From: Fuerstiella sp.
GTDB lineage: Bacteria; Planctomycetota; Planctomycetia; Planctomycetales; Planctomycetaceae
Reading direction: 5' to 3'
Length of the DNA stretch: 64,000 nucleotides
NCBI GenBank assembly: GCA_014238335.1
Contig: JABABI010000029.1
Span: forward strand, 19,734 to 83,733
Shown in pieces: positions 37,386 through 47,069 of the stretch (within the stretch, counting starts at the first letter, position 1; every line of letters begins with the position of its first letter). The translations under genes and the position numbers were made by a program. Under the pieces are notes generated by a model. The model searched no databases. It had not been told where the DNA came from and saw nothing but the letters and a program-made list of their open reading frames with translations.

Positions 37386-40300
37386 TCAGTCTGTCGCCTG
37401 TTTCAGCGGAACCTCTCCGTGCCACCGCGCCGACTGTGGCATGTGAAACATAGCGAAGGATGTCTGAATCGGATAATTGCAGACACAACCGACCGAAAAA
37501 CACGGAGCATTGAGCAAGCCGTCGGCAGCAACAAGACTGTTGCTGCACCCTGAGCGCAGGTTTCGAATGGCATACTCCTGCCTCGATTCGACGTCGACGT
37601 ATGTGGCGCAGTTCGATCGTAAAAATAGCAGATTCTTTCCGCCAACAGCGTAATTGCAGCCGCCTCGACGAAACAAGGCTGCCCCACTAACGAGGTCTCC
37701 GGAGGCCACGCCATAGGTGTGTCCCGTCTGATTAATAAATGTTTCGGGACCAAGGATCAGCGGCTGCTGGCCACGCACAGGGTTTTCCCAGACTTCCTGC
37801 CCCGTTGTGCCGTTCAGGGCAAACGTGCGACTGGCTTTGCCGGCCAGCAGCAGATCATGTTCTGTGGAATAGGACAGCCAGTCGTCCTGAGTTCTCAGAC
37901 TCATGAAGTGGAGCGTCGTTAACGTTGCCGGCGGATCGTTGCGAACAGTTTTCCATAATTCCTGACCGCTTCGCGCATCCAGCGCCAGAACCGTTGACGG
38001 GAGTGATTCCACGCTGTCCCCTCGACGACGCATCAAACCGATTTCTGCCGGTGCATGCGAATCAATACAAAACACGTGTCCCTGGGACAGCGCAATGGCA
38101 GCCGTATTATACCGCTGCGTTGCCTGACGACTCCACAACTGCTGGCCTGACACTCGATCCAGAGCCACCAGTAATTCGCTGTTCCAGCGGCCTTTTTCGA
38201 TGGAGTTCTGTGTGTTGAATCGAACCGCGATCAGGACAGTTTTGTCTCCCACACGAATATCCGATGCACTCACTGGCACATCAGCTGGTCGATTGACGTC
38301 GACGTCAAACGTGTGCACGGCTTCGCCACTGGATGGATCCAGCACAAGACAGGTCCGCTCGTCAGCCACGTAGACAGCATTCGGCATGGATGCATATCGA
38401 GCCGAAGATCCCAACTTCCGAGACCACAGCAGACGCCCGGTATAGGCGTCGACCGCCTTCAGTGAGTTGGTAGCGACCTGCAAAGCGAACATTCGGCCGC
38501 CGGCGACCTGCGGTTTGAGACCATGACCATAATCCTTCCGCTTGTAGAATCCGTGGTCGCGACCGTCACCATACCACAGAACAGCCAGAGGTGCCTGCAC
38601 CAGTTCGTCACGAGAATAGAATGTCCTTGCGGCGTCGCCAGACTCGTGAGACCACACGGCACTGCCAGGCAACGACCCCGTCCGACGAAGCACCAGTAAT
38701 TCACCAGTCCCTTGAGTCTTCACGCCCGGAAAATCGCCTGATGAAACGACTTTCAGAATGGCGTCACTGTTCGGTTCGTCGACAGGCAGACATAACGTTC
38801 CTCCGTACGGCCGCAGACTTTCATACAGCATCCGCAACCGCGAGCCGGCGGCAAGTCGGAGTTTCTCCACGTCTTCCGTCACGATCAGATTCGCGATGTA
38901 CGGAGGCAGCCGAACATCATCCGTGCTGTCAACGATGGCCTGAAAGCGAGACCGGAATCGCTCGTCAGTACCAAATTTTCGGCGTAAACGGTCAATGATT
39001 TTCGCGTCGGTATCAAGCGCAATAATGTTGAACTGACTCTGCCTCAGCAGTTGTTCCACAAGACGTCCGTTCTTCAGTCCGGTGACGATCGCGTAACCGT
39101 CACTGCTGCGAGCCGCTTCGAGAATTGAGCCCGTAACTTCGGCCCAATTGTCCTGGGGTTTGGTCTCAGCGGCGATCTCGACGCCGTGCTGCTTTTCTTC
39201 GCCACTTCTGCCACCGAAGCAGTGAATTGCCCCATCCTTAGCGACCACGATCAGCCGGCCTTTGGCTGCCAGCAGGCTGGCCGGTTCGGCGGGCAGCTGC
39301 TTCGCCCACACAACCGTACCGGGTTTCGTTTCGTCAACCTCCAGGGCAACGCAAAACAGATTCGTACCGCTGTGAGCGATAAGTTGCTGTCCGGCCTTCA
39401 GCAGCGAGGTTGTCTGCGTTTTTTTTCCGGCGAACGGCGTTGTCAGCGTCCACAATTCGGGCACATCCCAGCGTGCGGGTTTAATGTCTTTACCGTTGAA
39501 CTGCTTTTCCTGAAGCGAGGTTGACGCATTCTTCATGTCGTATGCGTAGACGGTACCGTCATTGACACCGTATGCGATCTTGCCGTCAACAACGGACCGA
39601 TAGTCACAGCCGGGTACGAACTTGTACGGAAACAACGGACCTTCAAACAGGTCCGCCTGGGGGCCGCTCCAGCCTGCGGGCGCGTCTTTGCCGGCTGCTG
39701 CCCAGCGACTGGCAATTTCACGCCCATCCTTCAGGCTGATGACGCCGGTTCGGCCCACGAACGCGGTGTCGCCACTAAGCACTACCCGACTGTCGCCGTT
39801 GCGATAGCCCTGAACAAAATAGTGCAGCCGGCCCGTTTTGCGGTCCAGCCGCGCCGGCATGGACCGACCGTTGGGCACGATCAGCAAATCGCCGCGAACC
39901 AGCATGTGCCCCTGCGGCGATATTCCCGATTCCTGCAGATAGTTGTGATCAACCCGGACGTTCGCGATCGCATGACTGTTGTCATTCGTCCAGATCAGAC
40001 GCCCGGTCTGAGCATCCACAGCGTGTACGAACACGCCAAGCGTCGGCCAGATCCCGGCTCCGAAGTAAACGACATCATCAGCCAACACCGGGCCACCTCG
40101 GACCGGCCAGAACGATACGACTCTTGCATTTCCCAGATGACAATACGTTTCACGATCCCTGGGCGCTCCGGAAACCCGCCACTGTAATTCCCCGGTCTCA
40201 GCGTCGACGCAATACAGCCAGCCGTCGTCTGAGCCGAAACAAACACGTCCGGCAAACGCAACCGGTGCCAGTCTGATCGGGCCGTTGGAATAGAATCGCC

Positions 40301-40643
40301 AGAGCTCCTCGCCCGACGCGAGGTCATAAGCTGTCAGGCTGCCATCCACCATTGAACCGATGAACATTCTTGAACCAAGCACAACCGGTTCGTAGGACGC
40401 ATCAAAATGCAAACGCGATTCGTTGGGCCACGCAGGCATTGGTGGCGGAAGCTGGCGAGACCATTGCAGATGAAGCTCTGCCGGCAGCTCGGCGGTGGAC
40501 GCACCGCTGCGCTGGGCGTCGTTACGCCACATGGGCCAGTCTGCGGAATTTGCTGTACCCAAGGATAACGACCAGACAACAATACCGGACAGCAGGACGA
40601 TCAGACGTGGATACAACATGCGGCGAGTCTCCGAATTGGTCAT
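37386..40643 (-). CDS. PQQ-like beta-propeller protein with inserted Rossmann/methyltransferase-like domain
   Basis: 1085 residues from the ATG at 40643; the frame extends upstream to 40817 but lacks a signal there. A signal peptide (LYPRLIVLLSGIVVWSLSLG) precedes ADWPMWRND, a typical start of planctomycete PQQ-like propellers. Repeats with DAxTGxLxW/Q patterns (for example VDAETGELQWRVSG and VDAYTGRLLWSRKLG) are in both halves. Between them (about 510-650) sits a Rossmann-like segment: TGLKNGRLVEQLLRQSQFNIIALDTDAKI and LPPYIANLIVTED, resembling a SAM-methyltransferase core with a degenerate glycine loop. Role unknown, probably periplasmic. Confidence 0.82.
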   Translation of the reverse strand: MTNSETRRMLYPRLIVLLSGIVVWSLSLGTANSADWPMWRNDAQRSGASTAELPAELHLQWSRQLPPPMPAWPNESRLHFDASYEPVVLGSRMFIGSMVDGSLTAYDLASGEELWRFYSNGPIRLAPVAFAGRVCFGSDDGWLYCVDAETGELQWRVSGAPRDRETYCHLGNARVVSFWPVRGGPVLADDVVYFGAGIWPTLGVFVHAVDAQTGRLIWTNDNSHAIANVRVDHNYLQESGISPQGHMLVRGDLLIVPNGRSMPARLDRKTGRLHYFVQGYRNGDSRVVLSGDTAFVGRTGVISLKDGREIASRWAAAGKDAPAGWSGPQADLFEGPLFPYKFVPGCDYRSVVDGKIAYGVNDGTVYAYDMKNASTSLQEKQFNGKDIKPARWDVPELWTLTTPFAGKKTQTTSLLKAGQQLIAHSGTNLFCVALEVDETKPGTVVWAKQLPAEPASLLAAKGRLIVVAKDGAIHCFGGRSGEEKQHGVEIAAETKPQDNWAEVTGSILEAARSSDGYAIVTGLKNGRLVEQLLRQSQFNIIALDTDAKIIDRLRRKFGTDERFRSRFQAIVDSTDDVRLPPYIANLIVTEDVEKLRLAAGSRLRMLYESLRPYGGTLCLPVDEPNSDAILKVVSSGDFPGVKTQGTGELLVLRRTGSLPGSAVWSHESGDAARTFYSRDELVQAPLAVLWYGDGRDHGFYKRKDYGHGLKPQVAGGRMFALQVATNSLKAVDAYTGRLLWSRKLGSSARYASMPNAVYVADERTCLVLDPSSGEAVHTFDVDVNRPADVPVSASDIRVGDKTVLIAVRFNTQNSIEKGRWNSELLVALDRVSGQQLWSRQATQRYNTAAIALSQGHVFCIDSHAPAEIGLMRRRGDSVESLPSTVLALDARSGQELWKTVRNDPPATLTTLHFMSLRTQDDWLSYSTEHDLLLAGKASRTFALNGTTGQEVWENPVRGQQPLILGPETFINQTGHTYGVASGDLVSGAALFRRGGCNYAVGGKNLLFLRSNCATYVDVESRQEYAIRNLRSGCSNSLVAADGLLNAPCFSVGCVCNYPIQTSFAMFHMPQSARWHGEVPLKQATD

Positions 40644-40869
40644 TGTGCCAACGACAGTCCCATCACTTCGATTCGGGTCCGTTACGATTCCACAACGACT
40701 GAATTGGTCCTGAGAAAACACGTGTCCAAATTTGTGCCTTGAGTCTGCTGAGTGATTTTTGCACAATCGCCAACGATTTACCTCCTCCTTTCCTCGTTCC
40801 TCGCGTCGCCGCCACAAAATGTCATGAATCGTTCTGCGGCTCGCGAATTTCCCGACGTTTCCTGCCGTG

Positions 40870-40885
40870 AACTTTCTAAAGTTCG
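40870..40885 (+). promoter_or_regulatory. inverted repeat directly before the first Nudix gene
   Basis: GAACTTT and AAAGTTC form a perfect 7-bp inverted repeat with a 2-base centre, ending 3 bases before the ATG at 40889. Position and shape suit a dimeric regulator site, or a small hairpin over the ribosome entry region. No second copy was noticed in the window. Confidence 0.35.
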
Positions 40886-40888
40886 TCC

Positions 40889-41524
40889 ATGAATATTCCC
40901 ATTTCGTCGTTTTCCAACTTCCAACCCCAGGTGCCGCCGGGCGATTCCGTCTCGCGGATGGTCTGCAACCAGTGTAACTGGATTCACTACGACAATCCTC
41001 GAGTCATCGTGACGGGACTCTGTACATGGCAGAATCAGGTTCTGCTGTGCCGCCGGGCCATCGCCCCGCGATATGGATTCTGGACGCTGCCCGGAGGTTT
41101 CATGGAAACTGGCGAAACGATCGAAGAAGGTGCCCGCCGGGAAGTGCGCGAAGAAGCAAGGGCCGAGGTGGACGTTGAGACGCTGCTGGCAACGTACACT
41201 GTCTTCAGAATCGGTCAGGTTCACATGATCTTTCATGCGGCAATGGGGTCTTCTGAATTTGAAGCGGGGCCCGAAAGTCTTGACGTTCAGCTGTTCCCAT
41301 TGACTGAAGAATCCATTCCGTGGGATGATCTTGCGTTCCCGGTAAATGACTGGGCATTGCGAGATTTCCTGAGCCTTTCCGGAGAGCCTCCCGCTCAACC
41401 GTTTACGACTCGCCCGGAACATCGGGGCCAACGGATGGCGCAGGAACCATTCCACCCCGATTTTCCACCGCCCGATACTGACAGAAATCCGTGCGGCGAC
41501 CAGACCACAGGTGAACAAGGATGA
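40889..41524 (+). CDS. Nudix hydrolase, zinc-ribbon-like N terminus
   Basis: 211 residues. A short cysteine motif (CNQCNWIHYDNPRV, near residues 30-43) resembles the NudC/ADP-ribose Nudix subgroup, though only one CxxC pair is seen. The Nudix box GGFMETGETIEEGARREVREEA (residues about 70-91) carries all the catalytic glutamates; the final Gly of the classical box is Arg. The family cleaves nucleoside diphosphates linked to another moiety; substrate unknown. The C-terminal 35 residues are proline-rich. It overlaps the next Nudix gene by four bases (ATGA). Confidence 0.87.
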   Translation: MNIPISSFSNFQPQVPPGDSVSRMVCNQCNWIHYDNPRVIVTGLCTWQNQVLLCRRAIAPRYGFWTLPGGFMETGETIEEGARREVREEARAEVDVETLLATYTVFRIGQVHMIFHAAMGSSEFEAGPESLDVQLFPLTEESIPWDDLAFPVNDWALRDFLSLSGEPPAQPFTTRPEHRGQRMAQEPFHPDFPPPDTDRNPCGDQTTGEQG

Positions 41525-41991
41525 AAGAACCACGATCGTGCGGTTTCCTGATCGTCAAAGGAGATCCCATTCAATCCTTTCTGCTGATGAAACATGCAAA
41601 TCGGTGGGACCTCCCCAAGGGCCACGTTGATCCCGGCGAAACAGACCTCGAATGCGCGCTGCGTGAACTGGAAGAGGAAACCGGCATCCGCAGCGACCAG
41701 ATCGTGGTGGCTGAAAACTTCCTGCACGAAACGCGGTATATGGTGAGCGGCAAACGCTACGGGCTTGGCAAAAACCCGGTTGAAAAAATCCTGCGAATTT
41801 ACCTGGGACGACTGGCCGAAGACGTGGAACTGACACTCACTGAACACATGGGGTTTGAATGGTTTGAATGGAACCCACCTCACCGCATTCAGGCCAAAGC
41901 GGTCGACCCTCTGCTGGAACACGTGGCTGCAGCAGTTAATCTGCCGACAGCGGAACACGAAACACTTCCAGCTGACGGATCACAGTCATAA
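41521..41991 (+). CDS. Nudix hydrolase, Ap4A hydrolase-like
   Basis: 156 residues. It begins with the strand SCGFLIVKG, then MKHANRWDLPKGHVDPGE, and the full Nudix box GHVDPGETDLECALRELEEETG (abbreviated span, residues about 35-56). The WDLPKGHxDPGE form is characteristic of bis(5'-nucleosyl)-tetraphosphatases that remove alarmone-like Ap4A. Its start overlaps the preceding Nudix gene by four bases, so the two are coupled. Its last 56 bases overlap, in antisense, the end of the convergent pseudouridine synthase gene. Confidence 0.87.
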   Translation: MKEPRSCGFLIVKGDPIQSFLLMKHANRWDLPKGHVDPGETDLECALRELEEETGIRSDQIVVAENFLHETRYMVSGKRYGLGKNPVEKILRIYLGRLAEDVELTLTEHMGFEWFEWNPPHRIQAKAVDPLLEHVAAAVNLPTAEHETLPADGSQS

Positions 41992-42697
41992 ACGAACTGT
42001 CGGCCGGACAGCGGATGTCGCATGCGGATCCGGTAATCGGATGTTCAAACTCAAGTCGGACGGCTGCAAGCATCAGGCGTTCTGCGCCAAAGTGTTCCCG
42101 ATACACGCGATTGTGACGACCATCGCCATGGGATGTGTCTCCAATAACCGGGTGAGAAACGTAGTTGAAATGTCGGCGGATCTGATGATATCTCCCCGTC
42201 TCCGGATGTGCCTCAACCAGTGAAGAGCGAGTCGTCGCGTGCTGGCCCAATGCAATCGGGACCTCGAACTGCTGTAAAGTTCGATAACCGGTCAAAGCGT
42301 GCTGAGGTTCTGCCCATGGGTGACCTGCAAGTTTCTCTCGTCCGCGGGCGGATATCAACGGAGTATCAATCTGCCCTGCCGCGGTGGAGTATCCACGAAC
42401 AAGTGCAAGGTAGGTTTTCCTGATGCGACGTTCCGAAAACATCAGGCCGCAAGCCGCCGCTGCGGTCTGTGATCTGGCCAGCAGCAGAACTCCGGACGTC
42501 GCACGATCAAGTCGATGAACTGAATAAACGTTCTGCGCCAATTGGCTCCGCAGTGTCTGAACAACCACAGATTCGGCACTTCGGTCAGCGTCACTGCGAT
42601 GAACAAACATGCCCGACGGCTTGGCGACGGCTACAAGATGTTCGTCCTGATACAGAATGTGCACCTGCTTCACCCTGCAGACAAGACTGTGACACAT
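41936..42697 (-). CDS. RluA-family pseudouridine synthase, TruC-like
   Basis: 253 residues from the ATG at 42697 (a GTG at 42718 also fits). Residues 10-30 (ILYQDEHLVAVAKPSGMFVH) and the catalytic motif HRLDRATSGVLLLA are those of the RluA family. The short form without an S4 domain, plus GRYHQIRRHF and SHPVIGDTSHGDGRHN, points to TruC, which makes pseudouridine 65 in tRNA. Cytoplasmic RNA modification. It converges with, and overlaps by 56 bases, the second Nudix gene. Confidence 0.88.
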   Translation of the reverse strand: MCHSLVCRVKQVHILYQDEHLVAVAKPSGMFVHRSDADRSAESVVVQTLRSQLAQNVYSVHRLDRATSGVLLLARSQTAAAACGLMFSERRIRKTYLALVRGYSTAAGQIDTPLISARGREKLAGHPWAEPQHALTGYRTLQQFEVPIALGQHATTRSSLVEAHPETGRYHQIRRHFNYVSHPVIGDTSHGDGRHNRVYREHFGAERLMLAAVRLEFEHPITGSACDIRCPADSSFMTVIRQLEVFRVPLSAD

Positions 42698-42815
42698 GTT
42701 GGCGGCGATCAATCCCACTGGCGGACCGAATTTACCTGCCGTATTTACTCGCAGCTTTGAACCGAACTAAGAGAACGGTCGCGTCGTTCCGACCTGCCCT
42801 TAGGGCATTCCGCGT

Positions 42816-44111
42816 TCACCGGCCACCACTGCACAGCGATTCAAGATCTTCGAAGTAATTCGGATACGTTTTTGACGTACATCCCGGGTCCAGAATCCGA
42901 ATTCCACCGGCCCTCAGACCGAGCAGCGAAAAACTCATCGCCATGCGATGATCATCATACGTTTGAATCTCTGTCGGCTTCGGTTTCCCGGGATATATTC
43001 GAAGACCATCATCGAATTCCTCCGCCTGAATTCCGGCACGACGCAACTCGGTGACGACCGCTGTAATTCGGTCCGTTTCCTTGTGACGCATATGTCCGAC
43101 ACTTCGAATTGTCGTTGGTGAGTCAGCAAAGACAGCTACCGTTGACAATGTCTGAGCGGTGTCGCTGATGGCATTCATGTCAATGTCGACGCCGTGCAAC
43201 GGCCTGCCGGTGACAGTGATGCTGGCGTCATTCCATTTCACGTCGCAACCCATCCGCTCCAGCGCTGCAGCAAAATGCACATCACCCTGTAAAGCATTCT
43301 TCGTTAACCCGTGAACCGTCACCGTACCTCCGGTCAACGCGGCAGCACCAAAAAAATAGCTGGCCGCCGACGCGTCCGGTTCGATTTCGTAGACCTGCGG
43401 CTGGTACGTCTGAGGTTCGATTCGGAATGCCGAAAGGTCGTCCGGGTACTCCACATCAACGCCAAAGGCCTTCATCATTTTCAGCGTCATCGTTACGTAC
43501 GGTTTTGACACTAACTCGCCGTCTACCTCCAGACGCACAGCGGTCTTTGCCGCTGGAGCCGTCATCAGCAGACTGCTGATAAACTGGCTTGAGATGTTGC
43601 CCGCGATTTTGGCGGTCCCCCCCTGCAGTCGGCGTAAACTGCTGTTCACCGTAACCGGCGGACACCCACCAGTCTGGTCTTCGCAGTGAACATCCGCCCC
43701 CAGAGAATTGAGTGCCTCAATCAGATCCGCAATGGGACGTTCTCTCATGCGTTCGACACCATCGAGTCGGTACTGCCCGTCACCTACTGTGCAAAACGAC
43801 GCCAAAAATCGAATACTGGTCCCGCTGTTTTGCAGCCAGAGATCTGCCTCAGGTTGCGAAAACCCGCCTGAGCAGCCGACCACGGAACACCTGTCTTTAC
43901 TCGCATCAGACTTCACCCTGAGCCCCAGTCTCGACAGACTGTTCAGCATCACTTGAGTATCCTGACTGTGCAAAACGCCGGTCAGTTCAGACCGGCCATC
44001 CGCCAGTGCCGCCAGAATCAACGCCCGATTTGTGATGCTCTTGGACCCCGGTGGACGGATGTCTCCTGAAACAGGTGCGTTGATACAGATGATTTCTTTG
44101 GCGTCTGACAT
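42816..44111 (-). CDS. aroA: 3-phosphoshikimate 1-carboxyvinyltransferase (EPSP synthase)
   Basis: Adds enolpyruvate to shikimate-3-phosphate in aromatic amino-acid synthesis. 431 residues, normal for the family, from the ATG at 44111. Signatures: [20 protein letters not shown] (Lys24 region), [14 protein letters not shown] (the LGNAGTxxR site), [29 protein letters not shown] and the C-terminal [14 protein letters not shown]. All main substrate-binding arginines and lysines seem present. The frame continues 90 codons upstream to 44381, but that part does not look like protein from this family. It stands alone, 98 bases before the TruC-like gene's longest start. Confidence 0.95.
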   Translation of the reverse strand: MSDAKEIICINAPVSGDIRPPGSKSITNRALILAALADGRSELTGVLHSQDTQVMLNSLSRLGLRVKSDASKDRCSVVGCSGGFSQPEADLWLQNSGTSIRFLASFCTVGDGQYRLDGVERMRERPIADLIEALNSLGADVHCEDQTGGCPPVTVNSSLRRLQGGTAKIAGNISSQFISSLLMTAPAAKTAVRLEVDGELVSKPYVTMTLKMMKAFGVDVEYPDDLSAFRIEPQTYQPQVYEIEPDASAASYFFGAAALTGGTVTVHGLTKNALQGDVHFAAALERMGCDVKWNDASITVTGRPLHGVDIDMNAISDTAQTLSTVAVFADSPTTIRSVGHMRHKETDRITAVVTELRRAGIQAEEFDDGLRIYPGKPKPTEIQTYDDHRMAMSFSLLGLRAGGIRILDPGCTSKTYPNYFEDLESLCSGGR

Positions 44112-44611
44112 GCGGAAATGGTGGGTTCGAGTCTTTCGGTAAGACAATTGTCCGTCCTGGCTGACCGCAACGGTTCCGCACAAAAGCGGAACATCTACAG
44201 GCAAGGTGTACAGGAAACGGTTCCGAGTACGACGCTCTTTTTGCACAGTGCGGGGCACACCGGGTGGTCGAACGGTTCCGGAAACATGACGGAATCCGGG
44301 CAACATAACGAAGTGTCTGCCAGCACTCCCGGCGTTTCCTGTCGGAATCGTCAGAATTTCCAGGCAACTGCCGTTCACCAATGGCAGATGCTGCCAACCA
44401 GCACGCTAAACGCCACGTGCTTTGCCCGTGATCCCACAGGGCCAACCGTCTGCTATTCGTTCCTGGAAATTACTCAGTGACACCAGCTGACCCGAAAAAA
44501 CTTATCTGCCGCGTCTCACCACAGGTGCTGTGATTTGCCAATTGAGAGTTTCGCATTCTGCCCCACTAAGGAAAAGAATTTAAAACCCGTATACTACTAA
44601 GTCTATCTGAT
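44112..44611. other. long intergenic region between aroA and the TIGR03000 gene
   Basis: About 500 bases upstream of both divergent genes. The hairpin GTTCCGC-ACAAAA-GCGGAAC (44173-44192) has a perfect 7-bp stem and lies about 60 bases before the aroA ATG, so it could fold in the aroA leader. Frames through this region are poor in protein-like features. The A/T-rich stretch from 44570 leads into the promoter noted at 44612. Confidence 0.45.
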
Positions 44612-44639
44612 TTGACCGCGACAGACAGATGGGTACACT
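44612..44639 (+). promoter_or_regulatory. sigma-70-type promoter of the TIGR03000 gene
   Basis: TTGACC (44612-44617) and TACACT (44634-44639) are separated by 16 bases, matching the housekeeping consensus at five and four positions. The gene starts about 85 bases downstream with a good Shine-Dalgarno (GAGGGAGAG) before tandem ATGs. This is the clearest promoter in the window. Confidence 0.5.
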
Positions 44640-44721
44640 CTTCCAATTAGGTAGCTTGGAGGCAGTGCGATAACTGGGTCCTTGATTATCGTGACCGTAT
44701 CAAATAGTAACGAGGGAGAGA

Positions 44722-45576
44722 ATGCAAATGAAACATTTAACGTTGTCAGCAGCAATGCTTGCGCTGGCTCTGTTTGGATTGGGCCTGAGCGCTGACGCGG
44801 GCCACAAGAGTCATGGTTCGTACGGTTCCGCGGGCTCAACAGGGTCAAGCGGTGATTCCTACGCCAGTAGCGGTGGCTCATATGGTTCATCAGGCGGCTC
44901 GTCCGGCGGAATCTCTCGTCGTGAAGCGCGACTGATTGAGCGAGCCGAGAGACGTGACGCGTCACACGGTTCCAGCGGCTCCCTTGGATCGACTGGCAGC
45001 TCAGGAGGATCCTACGGTTCTCACGGCTCTTCGGGCGGCAGCTCTGGATCTTACGGATCCACGGGGCACCGCCATCACGGCCTGCTGCATGGCTTGTTCC
45101 ACGGTTCCGGCGGTTCTCATGGTTCGGCTTCCAGCGGGGGTGCCTCCAGTGGTGGCGTTTCCAGTGGTGGCGTTTCGAGCGGATCTTACGGATCAACATC
45201 TTCCGGCGGCCACCTGCAGTCAGCATATGCGACTCCGAGCACCCAGTATCATGCCACTCGTCGGTCACCAGGCTACGCTGTGCGACCAAACGCGGTGCCT
45301 GCAGCCGAGTTCGCTTATGTTGTTGTCCAGTTGCCAGAGGATGCTACGCTGATTCTTGGTGGTAACAGGACTTCTGTTTCGGGCAACATCCGGAAATTCA
45401 AAATTCTTCTGTCCGATCCTCAGCAGGATTATCCGTATATAGTTCGAGCGGAAATCACTCGCGGCGGGCAATTGTTTGTGGCCCAAAGCACTGAGACTCT
45501 GGTCGCTGGTCAGACAATCAATGTGAAGGTCAACGACGTGGCTGCACCGCCTACTGTTGACGTGGCGACACGATAG
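44722..45576 (+). CDS. Gly/Ser-rich exported protein with TIGR03000 domain
   Basis: 284 residues with a signal peptide (hydrophobic LTLSAAMLALALFGLGLS, cleaved near ADAG). Residues 27-180 consist of short repeats of Gly, Ser, His and Tyr (GSYGSSGG-like units), interrupted by a charged helix SRREARLIERAERRD (about 72-86). Residues 195-270 form a beta domain of the planctomycete-specific TIGR03000 type (VVVQLPEDATLILGG, then PYIVRAEITRGGQLF). Start may be 44722 or 44728. It has its own promoter and a terminator, so it is monocistronic. Probably a cell-surface structural protein; exact role unknown. Confidence 0.83.
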   Translation: MQMKHLTLSAAMLALALFGLGLSADAGHKSHGSYGSAGSTGSSGDSYASSGGSYGSSGGSSGGISRREARLIERAERRDASHGSSGSLGSTGSSGGSYGSHGSSGGSSGSYGSTGHRHHGLLHGLFHGSGGSHGSASSGGASSGGVSSGGVSSGSYGSTSSGGHLQSAYATPSTQYHATRRSPGYAVRPNAVPAAEFAYVVVQLPEDATLILGGNRTSVSGNIRKFKILLSDPQQDYPYIVRAEITRGGQLFVAQSTETLVAGQTINVKVNDVAAPPTVDVATR

Positions 45577-45645
45577 CCAGAATACAGACGGTCGATTCGG
45601 TACAGCAGATCGGCGCTGTGCAGGCGAACGAACGCACACTGAACA

Positions 45646-45683
45646 CGGCGCTCCGGCCAGAATTGTCGGGGTTGCCGTTTTTT
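45646..45683 (+). terminator. intrinsic terminator of the TIGR03000 gene
   Basis: CGGCG pairs with TTGCCG, with a second short stem inside (TCC with GGG), followed directly by six T residues (45678-45683). It lies 70 bases after the stop and before the TPR lipoprotein gene. Confidence 0.5.
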
Positions 45684-45867
45684 AATGCGCCATACAGGAG
45701 CATCACTCAGCTCGACACGGGGCCGTCGTGTAAAGAATTCAATCGCTGTCGCATCCCGTATTTTTCTTGCTTAGTGCATGCCGGCAAGGCGATATTACGA
45801 CTTGATAAACCTCCACGCACCGGGGCGCAGGCCAGGATGGCAAAGCCAATACGCAAAGCACGTTTCC

Positions 45868-47046
45868 ATGCAACTGTCACAGAAACAAATCAATGTGTCT
45901 TCCCGCCGTTCGTGGTGCTTCATGATTCTGGCGATGGGAATCGTCAGCGGCTGTTCGGTAAACACCGATGGCCCCGAGGTGACGTTGGAGAAGGCCAACA
46001 TCATGTCGGATCGGGGACGCTACGAAGATGCCGTTTCGCTCTATACAGAGGCGGCATCGGCATTCCCGAATCGCGGTCACATCTACTACAGACGCGGTGT
46101 CTGTTACGAAAACCTGGGACTGCTTCCCAGAGCGCTGGATGATTATCTGCAGTGTCTTGAAGTGCAGCCATCGCACACAGATGCCTTAAACAACAAAGGT
46201 GTCGTTCTGGCGAAACTGGAACGCTACAAGGAAGCAGCAGAAGCGTTTACAACTCTTGTTCGTCAACAGCCGGACAACGTTCTGGCGTTGAGGAACCGTG
46301 GGCTTTGCCAGCACGATCAGGGTAACTTTGATGAAGCGCTGGCTGACTACACGGCTGCCATCGCGGTAGCGTCTCATGAAGCAGAAAACTGGTTCCAGCG
46401 CGGCAACGTCTATCTGGAACAGGGACAGCTGGCAGCAGCGGAAGCCGATTACACACAGGCCGTCGAACTCGATGCCAGTCATGCCAAAGCGTGGATGAAT
46501 CGTGGCGTCGGACGTTACAATGCCGGTGAGCGGAAGTTGGCAATGCAATACCTCGAACACGCCCGCGAACTCGACGAAAACATCATCATCCCTGGTATTG
46601 ACTGGGGCGAACTCGCTCCCGCTGCTGCGGAGATCGTGGCAGTGCCAATAGTGGACGATGCGAACTTCAACTGGGAAGCATGTTCAGCTGTCGCCCAGGC
46701 AGTACTCGCGGATCACGGCTACGAGCAGTTGTCGGTGGTTAAGGATTACCCATCATTTCGCTGCAGCAGACTCTCCGCACAGAAAGATGGCAAAGGCGTC
46801 GCCGTATTTCTTGGCTGTGAAACGGCTGATTCGTATCAGGTCGCGCTCGCTGCGGCCGACCCGTCGGATCAGTCCGCCACCAGGCGTGTTCTGATGATCC
46901 TTCGTCACACCCCGTCCGGGGATGATGCGGTTGCTGCGTACAGTGTCATCCGATTTGTGGAAAACTGGAAAGCAGAACCCGGCCACACGCGCCCCGTCGT
47001 CGTCTTCGTGGATTTAGTGCCGCAACAGGAAACTCCTGCTCCGTAG
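45868..47046 (+). CDS. TPR-repeat lipoprotein
   Basis: 392 residues from the ATG at 45868, which gives a lipoprotein signal (hydrophobic WCFMILAMGIVSG then Cys29). Residues 40-225 contain about five tetratricopeptide repeats (for example YEDAVSLYTEAASAFPNRG and ALNNKGVVLAKLERYKEAAEAF). The last 150 residues form an unrecognised globular domain with FNWEACSAVAQAVLADHGYE and a VAVFLGCETADSY strand. Outer-face protein that probably scaffolds others. The frame continues upstream to 45778 without signal features. Confidence 0.82.
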   Translation: MQLSQKQINVSSRRSWCFMILAMGIVSGCSVNTDGPEVTLEKANIMSDRGRYEDAVSLYTEAASAFPNRGHIYYRRGVCYENLGLLPRALDDYLQCLEVQPSHTDALNNKGVVLAKLERYKEAAEAFTTLVRQQPDNVLALRNRGLCQHDQGNFDEALADYTAAIAVASHEAENWFQRGNVYLEQGQLAAAEADYTQAVELDASHAKAWMNRGVGRYNAGERKLAMQYLEHARELDENIIIPGIDWGELAPAAAEIVAVPIVDDANFNWEACSAVAQAVLADHGYEQLSVVKDYPSFRCSRLSAQKDGKGVAVFLGCETADSYQVALAAADPSDQSATRRVLMILRHTPSGDDAVAAYSVIRFVENWKAEPGHTRPVVVFVDLVPQQETPAP

Positions 47047-47069
47047 CCACGGCATCAGACCTCCGTCGT

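Noticed and set aside
44112..44381. 90-codon N-terminal extension of aroA
   Set aside because: EPSP synthases begin just before the PGSKS motif; the extension has no signal or domain and the ATG at 44111 gives the normal length.
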